Source: CAVQBJ01 sp963724405
GTDB taxonomy: Bacteria > Actinomycetota > Thermoleophilia > Solirubrobacterales > Solirubrobacteraceae
Length of the DNA: 64,000 bases
Assembly: GCA_963724405.1 (NCBI GenBank)
Contig: CAVRUQ010000003.1
Location: forward strand, 1,178,001 to 1,242,000
Reading direction: 5' to 3'
In this document: positions 34,366 through 43,085 of the stretch, in pieces
Numbering within the stretch: position 1 is the first letter of the stretch
Layout: every line of letters begins with the position of its first letter
Program-made: the position numbers and the translations under genes
The notes under the pieces: model-generated
Databases searched by the model: none
Told to the model about the DNA's origin: nothing
Seen by the model: the letters and a program-made list of their open reading frames with translations, nothing else

Positions 34366-35574
34366 ATGCGCTTCTACGAGTACGAGGCGCGCGAGATCGT
34401 CAAGCGCGCCGGCATCCCCGTCACCGATTACGGCTTCACGACCGACGCCGCCGAGGCGCGCTCCATCGCCGAGCGCATCGGCGGGCCGACGGTGATCAAG
34501 TCCCAGGTCCTGAGCGGCGGCCGCATGAAGGCCGGCGGCGTGCAGTTCGCCGACACGCCCGACGAGGCCGAGGCGCACGCCGCCAACGTCCTCGAGCTCG
34601 AGATCAACGGCCACATGCCCCGCGGCGTGCTCGTCGACCCGAAGGCCGACGTCAAGCAGGAGTACTACGCCGGGGTCGTGTGGGACGGGATCCGCAAGAA
34701 GCCGGTGATGCTGTTCAGCGACATGGGCGGCATCGACATCGAGGAGGTCGCCGCCACACACCCCGACCACGTCGGGCGCGGGCACTTCTCGAACATCCTC
34801 CCGCTGTCGGACTTCCAGGCCAAGCAGGTGATCGCCGCCACCGGGGTGAGCGGGTCGCGGCTGAATCGCCTGGTCCCGATCCTCACCCGTCTGGCCCGCC
34901 TGTTCGTGCAATACGACATGACGCTCGCGGAGATCAACCCGATCGGGGAGCTGCAGGACGGCACCTTCGTCGCGCTCGACGCGCACATGGAGATGGAGAA
35001 CGAGGCCCGGGGCCGTCAGGCCAAGCTGCTGTCCGACCTTGGCGTCGCGCCCGAGGAGACGCGCCAGGCCCGCGAGGCGACGCCGTTCGAGCTCGCCGGC
35101 GAGGAGGTCGACGCCCAGGATCACCGGGGCGTGGCCGGCAACGTCACGGAGTTCGACGGCAACCTCGGCCTCGTCATCGGGGCCGGCGGCGGCTCGCTGA
35201 CGCTCTTTGACGCGGTTCGGGCGCACGGCGGCAAGCCCGCCAACTACTGCGAGATCGGCGGCAATCCGTCGGTGGCCAAGGCGTGCGGCCTGGCCAAGCT
35301 CGTCCTGCAGAAGCCCGGAGTGGACAAGATCGCCGTGATGATGTCGATCGTCTCCAACACCCGCGTGGACATCGTCGCGCGCGGGGTCATCAAGGCGTGC
35401 CTCGAGCTCGGATACGACCCGGCCGAGAAGATCGCGATCTTCCGCATCCCGGGCGCCTGGGAGGAGGAGGGCTTCAAGATCCTGAGCAAGTACGGCGTCG
35501 AGTACGCCGACCGCTCGGTGTCGCTGCACGAGGCGGCGGGCCGCGCGGTGGAGAAGATCGGAGCGGCGGCGTGA
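34366..35574 (+). CDS. ATP-grasp acyl-CoA ligase, beta subunit (succinate- or malate-CoA ligase)
   Basis: 402 aa, slightly longer than SucC (~390). The ATP-grasp part has MRFYEYEAREIVKRAGIPV, KSQVLSGGRMKAGGVQ and the metal-binding LAEINPIGELQDG; the C-terminal ligase domain has GLVIGAGGGSLTLFDAVRAHGGKPANYCEIGG. Family members make succinyl-CoA or, as malate thiokinase MtkA, malyl-CoA. Its place between a malyl-CoA-lyase-like gene and the alpha subunit favours malate as substrate, but a TCA-cycle succinyl-CoA synthetase cannot be excluded. Its TGA overlaps the GTG of the alpha gene (GTGA). Confidence 0.88.
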   Translation: MRFYEYEAREIVKRAGIPVTDYGFTTDAAEARSIAERIGGPTVIKSQVLSGGRMKAGGVQFADTPDEAEAHAANVLELEINGHMPRGVLVDPKADVKQEYYAGVVWDGIRKKPVMLFSDMGGIDIEEVAATHPDHVGRGHFSNILPLSDFQAKQVIAATGVSGSRLNRLVPILTRLARLFVQYDMTLAEINPIGELQDGTFVALDAHMEMENEARGRQAKLLSDLGVAPEETRQAREATPFELAGEEVDAQDHRGVAGNVTEFDGNLGLVIGAGGGSLTLFDAVRAHGGKPANYCEIGGNPSVAKACGLAKLVLQKPGVDKIAVMMSIVSNTRVDIVARGVIKACLELGYDPAEKIAIFRIPGAWEEEGFKILSKYGVEYADRSVSLHEAAGRAVEKIGAAA

Positions 35575-36494
35575 GCATCTTGATCGACGAGAGCACGACG
35601 TTCATCGTCCAGGGCATCACCGGCCGCGAGGCCGTCAACCTGACGCGCGAGTGTCTCGACTATGGCGCCGGCGCGAAGGTCGTCGGCGGGGTGACGCCGG
35701 GACGCCTCGGACGCGACGTGCACGGCGTGCCGGTGTTCGACACCGTCGGCCAGGCGGTCGAGCACCACGGCGGGCCGATCGACGGCAGCGTCGTGACGGT
35801 TCCCCCCGCGTTCACGAAGGACGCCGTCTTCGAGGCGATCGAGAACGGCATCAAGCTGATCGTGATCGTCACCGAGCGCATCCCGCGCGCTGACGTGGCC
35901 CAGATGGTCGAACTGGCCACGCTGCGCGGCGCGCGCATCATCGGTCCGAACTGCCTCGGGATCATCGTCCCCGACGTCATCAAGATGGGCGGCATCGGGG
36001 GACCCGCGAAGGACGCGGCCAAGGCGTACACGCCCGGCCCGATCGGCGTCATCTCGCGCTCGGGCGGCATGACGACCGAGATGTCCTCGACGCTCAGCGC
36101 GGCCGGGCTCGGGCAGTCCACCGCGGTGTCGATCGGCGGCGACGCGATCATCGGCTCCTCCTACGCCGAGCTGATGCCGCTGTTCGAGGCCGACGAGCAG
36201 ACGCAGGGCATCGTGATCTACACCGAGCCCGGCGGCCGCATGGAGGCCGAGCTCGCCCGCTGGGTGACCGAGAACAACTCGCGCCTGCCGATCGTCGCCT
36301 TCATGGCCGGTCGCTTCATGGACGAGATGCCCGGCATGAGCTTCGGCCACGCCGGCACGATCGTCGAGGGCAAGGAGGACACGGCGACCGAGAAGATCGC
36401 CCGCCTCGCCGAGGCCGGGATCACCGTCGCCGAGGAGATCTCCGCGATCCCGGACATCATCAAGGACAAGATCGCAACGAGGAGCCCGGCATGA
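35571..36494 (+). CDS. CoA ligase, alpha subunit (succinate- or malate-CoA ligase)
   Basis: 307 aa. CoA-binding Rossmann domain (TFIVQGITGREAVNLT, VVGGVTPGRLG), the GPNCLGIIVP turn, IGVISRSGGMTTEMSS, and the phospho-histidine loop FGHAGTIVEGKEDTATEK with the expected His. It forms the catalytic complex with the beta subunit; the phosphate passes through His to the carboxylate, which is then transferred to CoA. It is translationally coupled on both sides: GTGA overlap with the beta gene and ATGA overlap with the ferredoxin gene. Confidence 0.9.
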   Translation: MSILIDESTTFIVQGITGREAVNLTRECLDYGAGAKVVGGVTPGRLGRDVHGVPVFDTVGQAVEHHGGPIDGSVVTVPPAFTKDAVFEAIENGIKLIVIVTERIPRADVAQMVELATLRGARIIGPNCLGIIVPDVIKMGGIGGPAKDAAKAYTPGPIGVISRSGGMTTEMSSTLSAAGLGQSTAVSIGGDAIIGSSYAELMPLFEADEQTQGIVIYTEPGGRMEAELARWVTENNSRLPIVAFMAGRFMDEMPGMSFGHAGTIVEGKEDTATEKIARLAEAGITVAEEISAIPDIIKDKIATRSPA

Positions 36495-36742
36495 GCCTGC
36501 GCAAGGACGGCACCTTCATCGCGGTCGAGGTGGACGACGCGGCGGCGAGCGATCCGGAGATCGCGCGCAGGCTCACCGAGGCCTGCCCGGTCGACATCTT
36601 CAGCCAGAAGGACGACGGCGCACTCGACATCGTCGAGAGGAACCTCGACGAGTGCGTGCTCTGCCGCCTGTGCCTCGATGCCACGAAGCCGGGCATGGTC
36701 AAGGTGATCAAGCTGTACGACAACGAGGCCGTTCTCGCCTGA
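36491..36742 (+). CDS. Small FixX-like 4Fe-4S ferredoxin
   Basis: 83 aa. Four Cys are arranged as an early EACPVDIF Cys and a later ECVLCRLC (Cys-x2-Cys-x2-Cys), which fits one [4Fe-4S] cluster as in FixX-type ferredoxins. The fold is otherwise short and acidic. It starts inside the alpha-subunit stop (ATGA), so it belongs to the lyase-ligase operon. A redox partner gene is not in the window. It could serve a CoA-dependent oxidoreductase that makes or uses the ligase's acyl-CoA, but that is inference. Confidence 0.75.
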   Translation: MSLRKDGTFIAVEVDDAAASDPEIARRLTEACPVDIFSQKDDGALDIVERNLDECVLCRLCLDATKPGMVKVIKLYDNEAVLA

Positions 36743-37508
36743 GCTCCCTGAGGTCGAGCGCGCTCGCGCGCTCATCGCGGCCCGGGCGCTGCGCCGGCGC
36801 ATCGTCGCGGTCGACGACCGCGACACGTACGTCGCCCGCCCGCACGCGCCCGGTGAGATCGCCGACGCGCTCATCGGGCGCGAGCTGACCGCCGCGCACC
36901 GGCGCGGCAAGTCGATCTGGCTCGAGACCGGCGGAGGACCTGAGCTCGGCCTGCACCTCGGGATGGCCGGCCGCCTCATCGTCGACGACGAGGAGGCCGG
37001 CGATCCGAAGCCCGCCGCCGCCGGACGGGGCTGGGACCGGTTCACCGTGCGTTTCGACGATGGCGGCTCGCTCGTGCTGCGCGACCGGCGGCGGCTGTCA
37101 CGCGTCGTGCTCGACCCCGCGATCGACCGTCTCGGGCCGGACGCCGCCGAGATCGGACGCGAGGCGTTCCGCGCTCACGTCGGCCGCGGCCGGGCACCGC
37201 TGAAGGCTCGGCTGATGGATCAGTCGGTCATCGCCGGCGTCGGAAACCTGCTTGCCGACGAGGCCCTGTGGCAGGCTCGGCTCGATCCGCGCCGGCCGGC
37301 GGGCTCGCTCTCGGGCGCCGAGCTCGACGCGTTGCGTCGCAGCCTGCGGGCGACGATCCGCTCGGCCACGCGGGGCGGCGGCGTGCACACCGGCGAGGTG
37401 ATCCCGTTCCGCCGCCCGGGGGCGAACTGTCCGCGCTGCGGCGCCGAGATGGAGCGCGGCCGGGTCGGCGGGCGCACGACCTGGTGGTGTCCGGCCGAAC
37501 AGCGCTGA
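36738..37508 (+). CDS. Formamidopyrimidine-DNA glycosylase family protein with no canonical initiator codon
   Basis: 256 codons from the conserved N-terminus PELPEVERARALIAAR. In this family the Pro after Met becomes the catalytic amine, with Glu next to it. The H2TH region MDQSVIAGVGNLLADEAL and the late Lys/Gly loop HTGEVIPFRR are present. The zinc finger reads CPRC...WWCPAEQR, so the fourth Cys is Glu. The codon before the catalytic Pro is TCG. Between an in-frame TGA at 36705 and that Pro there is no ATG, GTG, TTG or CTG. The next canonical start (ATG 36963) would delete the catalytic residues. The gene is either inactivated, misread by one base, or uses a non-standard start coupled to the overlapping ferredoxin stop. 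Confidence 0.8.
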   Translation, partial: PELPEVERARALIAARALRRRIVAVDDRDTYVARPHAPGEIADALIGRELTAAHRRGKSIWLETGGGPELGLHLGMAGRLIVDDEEAGDPKPAAAGRGWDRFTVRFDDGGSLVLRDRRRLSRVVLDPAIDRLGPDAAEIGREAFRAHVGRGRAPLKARLMDQSVIAGVGNLLADEALWQARLDPRRPAGSLSGAELDALRRSLRATIRSATRGGGVHTGEVIPFRRPGANCPRCGAEMERGRVGGRTTWWCPAEQR

Positions 37509-37523
37509 GCGCCGCGCCGAGCG

Positions 37524-39176
37524 TCACCTCTTCGGAGTGATCGTGACCGTCTTCCGGGTCAGCGGTGCGGTGAGCCCGATGATCCGCTCGGACACGCTGA
37601 CGCTCGCCTTCAGGCGCCCGTGGTGGGAGGCGAGGTACGCCTCGCCGGTCTTGCTCAGATGGAGCTGGAGCTTGTCCGGGCCGTTCGTCTTGATCGTGAA
37701 CGTGCCCGTGGCCAGCGTGACCGGCTTGGCCTTGGCCTTCGCGGGAGGCGCGGCGATCGTGATCGCCACCGTGCACGGCGTCGACCCGCACGTGACGGTG
37801 ACCGTCAGCGTGGAGGTCGTGCTCGTGCCGGTGCCACCGACGATGGCCGGGGACAGCGCGTCCACGGCCCGGAACGACCGGGCGAAGACCGTGCCGTTGT
37901 CGGTCCACGCCGCCCAGCCCTGACCGGCGGCGTTGACCGAGCTGGTCAGACCGCCGGCGCCGCCGCCGCCGTCGGAACTGAGCGTCGCGGGCCCGGCCCA
38001 CGCGTTGCCTCCGTCGGGGCTGTAGGCGAGCGCGATCGGACCGCCGGCGCCGCCGGCGAGGAAGGTGGCATAGACGCCGCCGGAGCCGTCCTGCGAGACC
38101 GACGGCTGTTGCTCACCGTGGGACGAGATCGTCACCTGCGGTGTACCACTGAAGCTGGCGGTCGCCGCGTTGAAGCGGTGATAGACGGTCGTCCCCGTCA
38201 GCTCGTTGTCCTCGAGGACGCCGAACCCGCTCCCACCACCGCCGACGGCCGGGTACTCGACGTTGCAGTCGGCGAGCGTGACCGGCACCTTCCACGCGCT
38301 GTTCGGCGAGCCTGGCGAGACGTTGTAGTCGTTGGTCGCGCTCTGTGGGCCCGAGCCGTACGCGAACGCGGTGCCGAACGGAACGGTCTTCGCGCTGGAG
38401 CACCCGAGGGGCCCGTTGGTGAAGTCGGTGTTGAAGATGCCGAGCACCCCCGCGTTCGGCCCGCTCTGGGCGGCGAACTGGCCGCCCGCGTTGCCGATCG
38501 GGTCGGGATTGGTGTTCGGCTCGAGCGACGCGTAGCTCGCCGAACACGTCTTCGTGGAGCATTCCGGGGGCGAGCCGAGCGGGAACGCGTTGAACGTCGG
38601 CGGCGAGCCTCCGGCCGTGTTCCAGCCGTAGCCGAGCACATTCGTCCCGGGCAGGATGACCGCGCCGAGCGGGGCGGTGTCGGCGTTGATGATGCCGTCG
38701 GCGACCGACAGGCCGCCGTTCACGTCGATGAACGTCGCTCCGCCGTCGGTGGATGCCCACTCCTGCTCGGGAACGTAGTTGCGCGAGCCGGGACCCTGGG
38801 TCCCGTAGACGTCGGCGAGCACGACGATCGTGGAGCCGTCGACCAGCACCTGGACGTCGTCGACGTACTGGGCGCCGTCGGCGGGCGTGAGGGTGCCCGA
38901 GTGGGTGCAGGCCTTCGCTCCCACCGAAAGGACGCACCATTGGACGACGTTGACGGTCGACGGCGGCAGGTCCTTCGTATTCGCCCACGCGATGATCGCG
39001 TCGCCGGCGGAGTCGACGGCGACCGCCGGGGGGCCGCTCTGCAGCGGCGTGCCCACGGTGATCGGCGAGGGGCTCGCGGTCGCCGATGCGTTCGGGGCGG
39101 ATGCCAGCGCGGCCACGCCGGCCACCGCCCCAATCGTCAGCGAGCGAGCGAGCAACCAGCGTGTCATTCCCATCAT
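37524..39176 (-). CDS. Exported protein of unknown function, possible sialidase/BNR-like propeller
   Basis: 550 aa. A signal peptide (LLARSLTIGAVAGVAALASAPNASA) is followed by ~400 exterior residues with repeats such as AVAVDSAGDAIIAWAN, EWASTDGGATFIDV and ALAYSPDGGNAWAG, the S-x-D-G-G-x-x-W pattern of BNR/sialidase-like propellers. The last ~100 residues (TLTVTVTCGSTPCTVAITI...SERIIGLTAPLTRKTVTITPKR) are a beta-sandwich module seen at the ends of related actinobacterial exported proteins. The ATG at 39176 has an AAGGGGGA Shine-Dalgarno, so it is preferred to the TTG two codons upstream. Confidence 0.65.
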   Translation of the reverse strand: MMGMTRWLLARSLTIGAVAGVAALASAPNASATASPSPITVGTPLQSGPPAVAVDSAGDAIIAWANTKDLPPSTVNVVQWCVLSVGAKACTHSGTLTPADGAQYVDDVQVLVDGSTIVVLADVYGTQGPGSRNYVPEQEWASTDGGATFIDVNGGLSVADGIINADTAPLGAVILPGTNVLGYGWNTAGGSPPTFNAFPLGSPPECSTKTCSASYASLEPNTNPDPIGNAGGQFAAQSGPNAGVLGIFNTDFTNGPLGCSSAKTVPFGTAFAYGSGPQSATNDYNVSPGSPNSAWKVPVTLADCNVEYPAVGGGGSGFGVLEDNELTGTTVYHRFNAATASFSGTPQVTISSHGEQQPSVSQDGSGGVYATFLAGGAGGPIALAYSPDGGNAWAGPATLSSDGGGGAGGLTSSVNAAGQGWAAWTDNGTVFARSFRAVDALSPAIVGGTGTSTTSTLTVTVTCGSTPCTVAITIAAPPAKAKAKPVTLATGTFTIKTNGPDKLQLHLSKTGEAYLASHHGRLKASVSVSERIIGLTAPLTRKTVTITPKR

Positions 39177-39337
39177 CGACAATCCCCCTTGCGTGACGCG
39201 AACGTTGGCGGCGACGCTACACCGAGCTCTCCCGATGCGCGTGCCGTATCGAGTGAGTCTATGGCCGCGCGCGACACCCGCGACCGGCGTCGACCCTCGG
39301 ATCGACCCTACTCGCGGGCGACGCCCCCGAACATGCG

Positions 39338-39469
39338 ATGATGAGCCGATCGGCAGCCTTGCCGCCGCCGGGGGCGCACGTGAACGAGAACTTCTCCCTC
39401 ATCGCGATGGTCGTGGCCATGCTGCTGTCGCTTGCGTTCCTCGCCCAGCAGGTCCTCACCTACCACTGA
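39338..39469 (+). CDS. Small single-helix membrane protein (43 aa)
   Basis: A short reading frame encodes a polar N-terminus and then one convincing membrane helix (FSLIAMVVAMLLSLAFLAQQ) ending QVLTYH. A GTG at 39380 preceded by GGGGG would give a 29-residue version starting VNENFSL. It lies between an exported-protein gene and the SCP2 gene, with no overlap with either. The helix composition is better than chance, but no homolog is recalled. Confidence 0.4.
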   Translation: MMSRSAALPPPGAHVNENFSLIAMVVAMLLSLAFLAQQVLTYH

Positions 39470-39488
39470 CGGCGCGCCGGCCGCCCGA

Positions 39489-39869
39489 TCAGGCCGGATG
39501 CGGCTTGGCGCGGCGCAACCGCTGGCGCTCCTCGTGGCGCTCGACGACGTTGACGATCAGCTTGAGGATCTGCGATGGACCGGTCGCCTTCGCCTGCCCG
39601 TAGGTGAAGGCCTCGATCCAGTCCGGCACCTTGCCATCGACCGCCATCACGTTGAAGAACGCGCGCTGCATCTCGACGCGCACCTTCGCGTCGGCCGCCG
39701 CATCCTTGGTGACGGCGATGTCGGGGAGCTCCAGGCGGAACTGCTGCACGTCGCCGCGCCCGCGCAGGTCGACCCCGACCACGAGCTTCATCGGCGCGAG
39801 CGCCGGCACCTCGCCGAGGAAGTTGCGCGTGGCCGTCTCGATCAGTGTCTTTGCGTCCTCGCCGCTCAT
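39489..39869 (-). CDS. SCP2 sterol-carrier-like domain protein
   Basis: 126 aa, a single SCP2-like domain: amphipathic strands LVVGVDLRGRGDVQQFRLELPDIAV, then AKVRVEMQRAFFNVMAVDGKV and a C-terminal helix. Such proteins bind fatty acyl chains or lipids in the cytoplasm. The gene begins 8 bp after the acyl-CoA dehydrogenase stop and should be co-transcribed with it, consistent with lipid substrate delivery in fatty-acid oxidation. Confidence 0.8.
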   Translation of the reverse strand: MSGEDAKTLIETATRNFLGEVPALAPMKLVVGVDLRGRGDVQQFRLELPDIAVTKDAAADAKVRVEMQRAFFNVMAVDGKVPDWIEAFTYGQAKATGPSQILKLIVNVVERHEERQRLRRAKPHPA

Positions 39870-39877
39870 CGCGAGGC

Positions 39878-41089
39878 CTAGATCTTGTGGCGCTGGAGCA
39901 GCTTGCGCCCGATGACCATCCGCTGGATCTCCGACGTGCCCTCGCCGATCAGCAGCAGCGGCGCGTCGCGGTAGAGGCGCTCGATCTCGTATTCCTTGGA
40001 GTATCCGTAGCCACCGTGGATGCGAAAGGACTCCTCGACGCAGAAGCGGCCCGCCTCGGAGGCGAACAGCTTGGCCATGCCGGCCTCGAGGTCCGAGCGC
40101 TCGCCCGCGTCCTTCAGCCGGGCGGCGCGCAGCGTGAGCAGACGCGCGGCCTCGACCTGCGTGGCCATGTCGGCGAGCTTGAACTGGATCGCCTGGTGCT
40201 CGGCGATCGGCTTGCCGAACGTCTTGCGCTCCTGCGAGTAGCGCAGCGCGAGCTCGAGCGCGCGCTGGGCGATGCCGACCCCGCGCGCCGCGACGTTGAC
40301 GCGCCCGACCTCGAGCGCGTCCATCATCTGGGAGAAGCCTCGATTGAGACCGGCCTCCTCGCCGCCGAGGATGTTCTCCGCCGGGCAGCGATAGCCGTCG
40401 AACACGAGCTCGGTCGACTCGACGCCCTTGTAGCCGAGCTTCTTGATCTGCGGCGGGACGTTGAGGCCCTTGTAGTCGCCGGTGTTCTCGCCGACGCCGG
40501 CCTCCTTCTCGGCGATGAAGCAGGTGAAGCCCTTGTGCCGCGGGTCGGCGTTCGGGTCGGTCTTTACGAGCACGAACACGAGCGAGGAGCGCAGGCCGTT
40601 GGTGACCCACATCTTCTGGCCGTTGATCTCGTACGCGCCGTCGTCGAGCTTCTTGGCCGACGTCTTGATCGCCTGCACGTCGGAGCCGAGCTCGGGCTCG
40701 GACAGTGAGAACGCGGCGCGGATCTCGCCCGTCGCCATGCGCGGGAGGTACTTCTGCTTCTGCTCCTCGCTGCCGAACTTCATGAGCAGGTAGGAGCCGA
40801 TGAAGTGCGTGTTGACGACGCCGGAGATCGAGATCCAGCCGCGCGAGAGCTCCTCGATGATCATCGCGTACGTCGTGAGGTCCAGGCCCATGCCCCCGTA
40901 CTCCTCGGGGATCGTGACCCCGAACAGGCCGAGCTCCTTCATCTGCTCGACGATCGGCTCGGGAAACTCGTCCTCATGGTCGTAGTGCTCGGCGTTGGGC
41001 AGGATCTGCTCATCGGCGAACTGGCGGACCATCTCGGTGATCGCCTTCTGCTCGTCGGTGTACTCGGTGTACGGGGCGGCTACGGCCAT
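39878..41089 (-). CDS. Acyl-CoA dehydrogenase
   Basis: 403 aa. FAD-dependent acyl-CoA dehydrogenase with the family motifs AAFSLSEPELGSD, MWVTNG, the loop RVNVAARGVGIAQRALELALRYSQERKTFGKPI, RIHGGYGYSKEYEIERLYRDA, and the catalytic-Glu region IGEGTSEIQRMVIGR. It oxidises acyl-CoA to trans-2-enoyl-CoA with electron transfer to ETF; no etf gene is seen here. The ATG at 41089 begins the usual N-terminal helix (YTDEQKAITEMVRQFADE). It is divergent from the thioesterase/acyl-CoA synthetase pair, forming a fatty-acyl locus. Confidence 0.93.
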   Translation of the reverse strand: MAVAAPYTEYTDEQKAITEMVRQFADEQILPNAEHYDHEDEFPEPIVEQMKELGLFGVTIPEEYGGMGLDLTTYAMIIEELSRGWISISGVVNTHFIGSYLLMKFGSEEQKQKYLPRMATGEIRAAFSLSEPELGSDVQAIKTSAKKLDDGAYEINGQKMWVTNGLRSSLVFVLVKTDPNADPRHKGFTCFIAEKEAGVGENTGDYKGLNVPPQIKKLGYKGVESTELVFDGYRCPAENILGGEEAGLNRGFSQMMDALEVGRVNVAARGVGIAQRALELALRYSQERKTFGKPIAEHQAIQFKLADMATQVEAARLLTLRAARLKDAGERSDLEAGMAKLFASEAGRFCVEESFRIHGGYGYSKEYEIERLYRDAPLLLIGEGTSEIQRMVIGRKLLQRHKI

Positions 41090-41215
41090 GTTGGACAGTG
41101 CTCCAGGGTCGGATGTTCTGGCGTGGAAAGTGGTCGACAGAGGATACCGGCGCCCCCTGGCCGGGGCGCGCCGCGACGGGCCGCCCGCCGCGAAGCTGGC
41201 AGACTGCACGGCGCT

Positions 41216-41644
41216 GTGTCGGTCACCAACCCTGCGATCACGGTCGGGGCGAGCGCTCAGGCGCTCGCCGGCACGTTTCCCGGCGACCTCGGCATCGAGC
41301 TGCTCGAGATCGACGACGACATCGTGCGCGGGCGGATGCTCGTCGATGACCGCCATCTCCATCCCGGCGGCTACGTGCACGGGGGGTGCTGGGTCGCGTT
41401 CGCGGACACCGTCGCCGCGTGGGGCACGATGCGCCACCTGCCGCCGGAGCGCAGCTTCACCACCGTCGAGCTGAAGACGAACGTGCTCAGCGCCGGACGC
41501 CCCGGGGACGAGCTCATCGGCGTTGGCGAGCTGCTGCACGCGGGCGCGCGCACGCAGGTCTGGGAGGTCCGCGTCTTCCGCTTCCAGGAGGGCGAGGCGG
41601 ACCGCCTGATGGCGAACTTCGGTTGCACCCAGATGGTTCTGTGA
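41216..41644 (+). CDS. PaaI-type hot-dog thioesterase
   Basis: 142 aa. The PaaI-like hot-dog core LHPGGYVHGGCWVAFADTVAAWG has the His-Gly-Gly and Asp positions used for acyl-CoA hydrolysis, followed by ELKTNVLSAGRPGDELIGVGELLHAG. It hydrolyses acyl- or aryl-CoA. The GTG at 41216 is preferred because earlier in-frame starts add non-conserved residues. Its TGA overlaps the GTG of the acyl-CoA synthetase (GTGA), so the two are coupled and may balance formation and hydrolysis of a CoA ester. Confidence 0.85.
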   Translation: MSVTNPAITVGASAQALAGTFPGDLGIELLEIDDDIVRGRMLVDDRHLHPGGYVHGGCWVAFADTVAAWGTMRHLPPERSFTTVELKTNVLSAGRPGDELIGVGELLHAGARTQVWEVRVFRFQEGEADRLMANFGCTQMVL

Positions 41645-43071
41645 GCAACTTCGCCCGCGACGTCGTCGACGCCGCCCGGGCCGGCGATCCGGCGCTCGTC
41701 GAGCTCGCCCGCGACGGCGCGCGGCGGACCTGGACGTTCGGCGAGGTGGCCGACCGCGGCGCGCGACTCGCCGGCGAGCTCACCCGCCGCGGCATCGGCC
41801 GGGGCGACGTCGTGATGACCCTGATCGGCAACCGACCCGAGTGGGTGCTCGCGATGTGCGCGTGCTTCCGCCTCGGGGCGATCGTGCTGCCGTGCAACGA
41901 GCAACTGCGCGCGAAGGACCTGCGGCTGCGGTTGCAGGTCACGCACCCTCGCCTCGTCGTCGCCGACGAGCGCAACGCCGCCGAGCTGACCGCCGCCGGG
42001 CTCGGCGGCGACGAGCTCATCCTCATTCCCGACGAGACGCTGTTCTCGGGCGAGCCCGCGCCGGCGGTCGAGCTGGCGCCGGACGACCCGTGCCTGATCA
42101 CGTTCACGAGCGGCACCTCCGGCGAGCCGAAGGCCGTGCTGCACGGTCAGCGCTATCTCGCCGGCCAGCGCGTGCAGGCCGAGCATTGGCTCGGCCCGGC
42201 GCCGGGCGAGCTCGTGTGGTGCACGGCGGCGAGCGGCTGGTCGAAGTCCGCGCGCAACGTGTTCCTCGCTCCCTGGCTGCGCGGCGCAACCGCGCTCCTG
42301 CACGACGCGCGCTTCGATCCCGAGGAGCGCCTCGATCTGCTCGCGCGCGAGGGCGTGAACGTCCTGTGCATGGCCCCGACGGAGTACCGCGTGATTGCCA
42401 AGCGGGCGACGCTGCGCCCGCTGCCGGCGCTGCGCGGCATGGTCGCCGCCGGCGAGGCACTGAACCCGGAGGTCCTCCGCGCGTGGGAGGAGGCGACCGG
42501 CCTGCAGATCCGCGACGGCTACGGGCAGACCGAGACGGGGCAGATGACGGCGATGCCGCTCGACGCCCCGGCGCGGCCGGGTTCGATGGGCAGGCCGCTC
42601 CCGGGCGTCTCGCTGCAGGTGCGCGACGGCGAGCTCGTCGCCGATCCGGCGACCGTGCCGACGTTCTTCCTGCGCTACCTGGGCGAGGAGCCGCCGAGCG
42701 GTCCGTGGCACACCGGCGACCTCGTCGGCGAGGATGACGACGGCTACCTCTACTTCGAGGGGCGCAACGACGACGTCATCATCTCGGCCGGGTACCGCAT
42801 CGGGCCGTTCGAGGTCGAGTCGGCGCTCGTCGCTCACCCGGCCGTGGCCGAGGCGGCCGCCGTGGCCGAGCCCGATGAGGAGCGCGGCTCGGTCGTGCGC
42901 GCCGTCGTGGTGTTGCGCGACGGGCACGAGCCGAGCGCGGCGCTGGCCGGCGAGCTGCAGGACCACGTCAAGCGCGAGACCGCGCCGTACAAGTACCCCC
43001 GGCGGATCGACTTCGTGCCCGAGCTGCCGAAGACGTCCAGCGGCAAGGTGCGTCGGGCGCTGTTGCGCTGA
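41641..43071 (+). CDS. Acyl-CoA synthetase (AMP-forming), medium-chain-like
   Basis: 476 aa. ANL-superfamily adenylate-forming enzyme: P-loop-like LITFTSGTSGEPKAVLHG (motif A3), DGYGQTETGQMT (A5), WHTGDLVGEDDDGYLYFEGRNDDVIISAGYRI (A7-A8), and a terminal Lys in PKTSSGKVRR (A10). It activates a carboxylic acid to acyl-AMP, then acyl-CoA. The sequence AASGWSKSARNVFLAPWLRGA is typical of medium-chain/benzoate-type ligases. At 476 aa it is short for the family, mostly at the N-terminus. Confidence 0.9.
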   Translation: MSNFARDVVDAARAGDPALVELARDGARRTWTFGEVADRGARLAGELTRRGIGRGDVVMTLIGNRPEWVLAMCACFRLGAIVLPCNEQLRAKDLRLRLQVTHPRLVVADERNAAELTAAGLGGDELILIPDETLFSGEPAPAVELAPDDPCLITFTSGTSGEPKAVLHGQRYLAGQRVQAEHWLGPAPGELVWCTAASGWSKSARNVFLAPWLRGATALLHDARFDPEERLDLLAREGVNVLCMAPTEYRVIAKRATLRPLPALRGMVAAGEALNPEVLRAWEEATGLQIRDGYGQTETGQMTAMPLDAPARPGSMGRPLPGVSLQVRDGELVADPATVPTFFLRYLGEEPPSGPWHTGDLVGEDDDGYLYFEGRNDDVIISAGYRIGPFEVESALVAHPAVAEAAAVAEPDEERGSVVRAVVVLRDGHEPSAALAGELQDHVKRETAPYKYPRRIDFVPELPKTSSGKVRRALLR

Positions 43072-43085
43072 CGGTGCCGGGCCCG

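Noticed and set aside
32425..35529. 1034-codon open frame on the minus strand and a 1000-codon plus-strand frame over the lyase-ligase genes
   Set aside because: These are by-products of high GC; the frame with clear enzyme motifs is the plus-strand one described.
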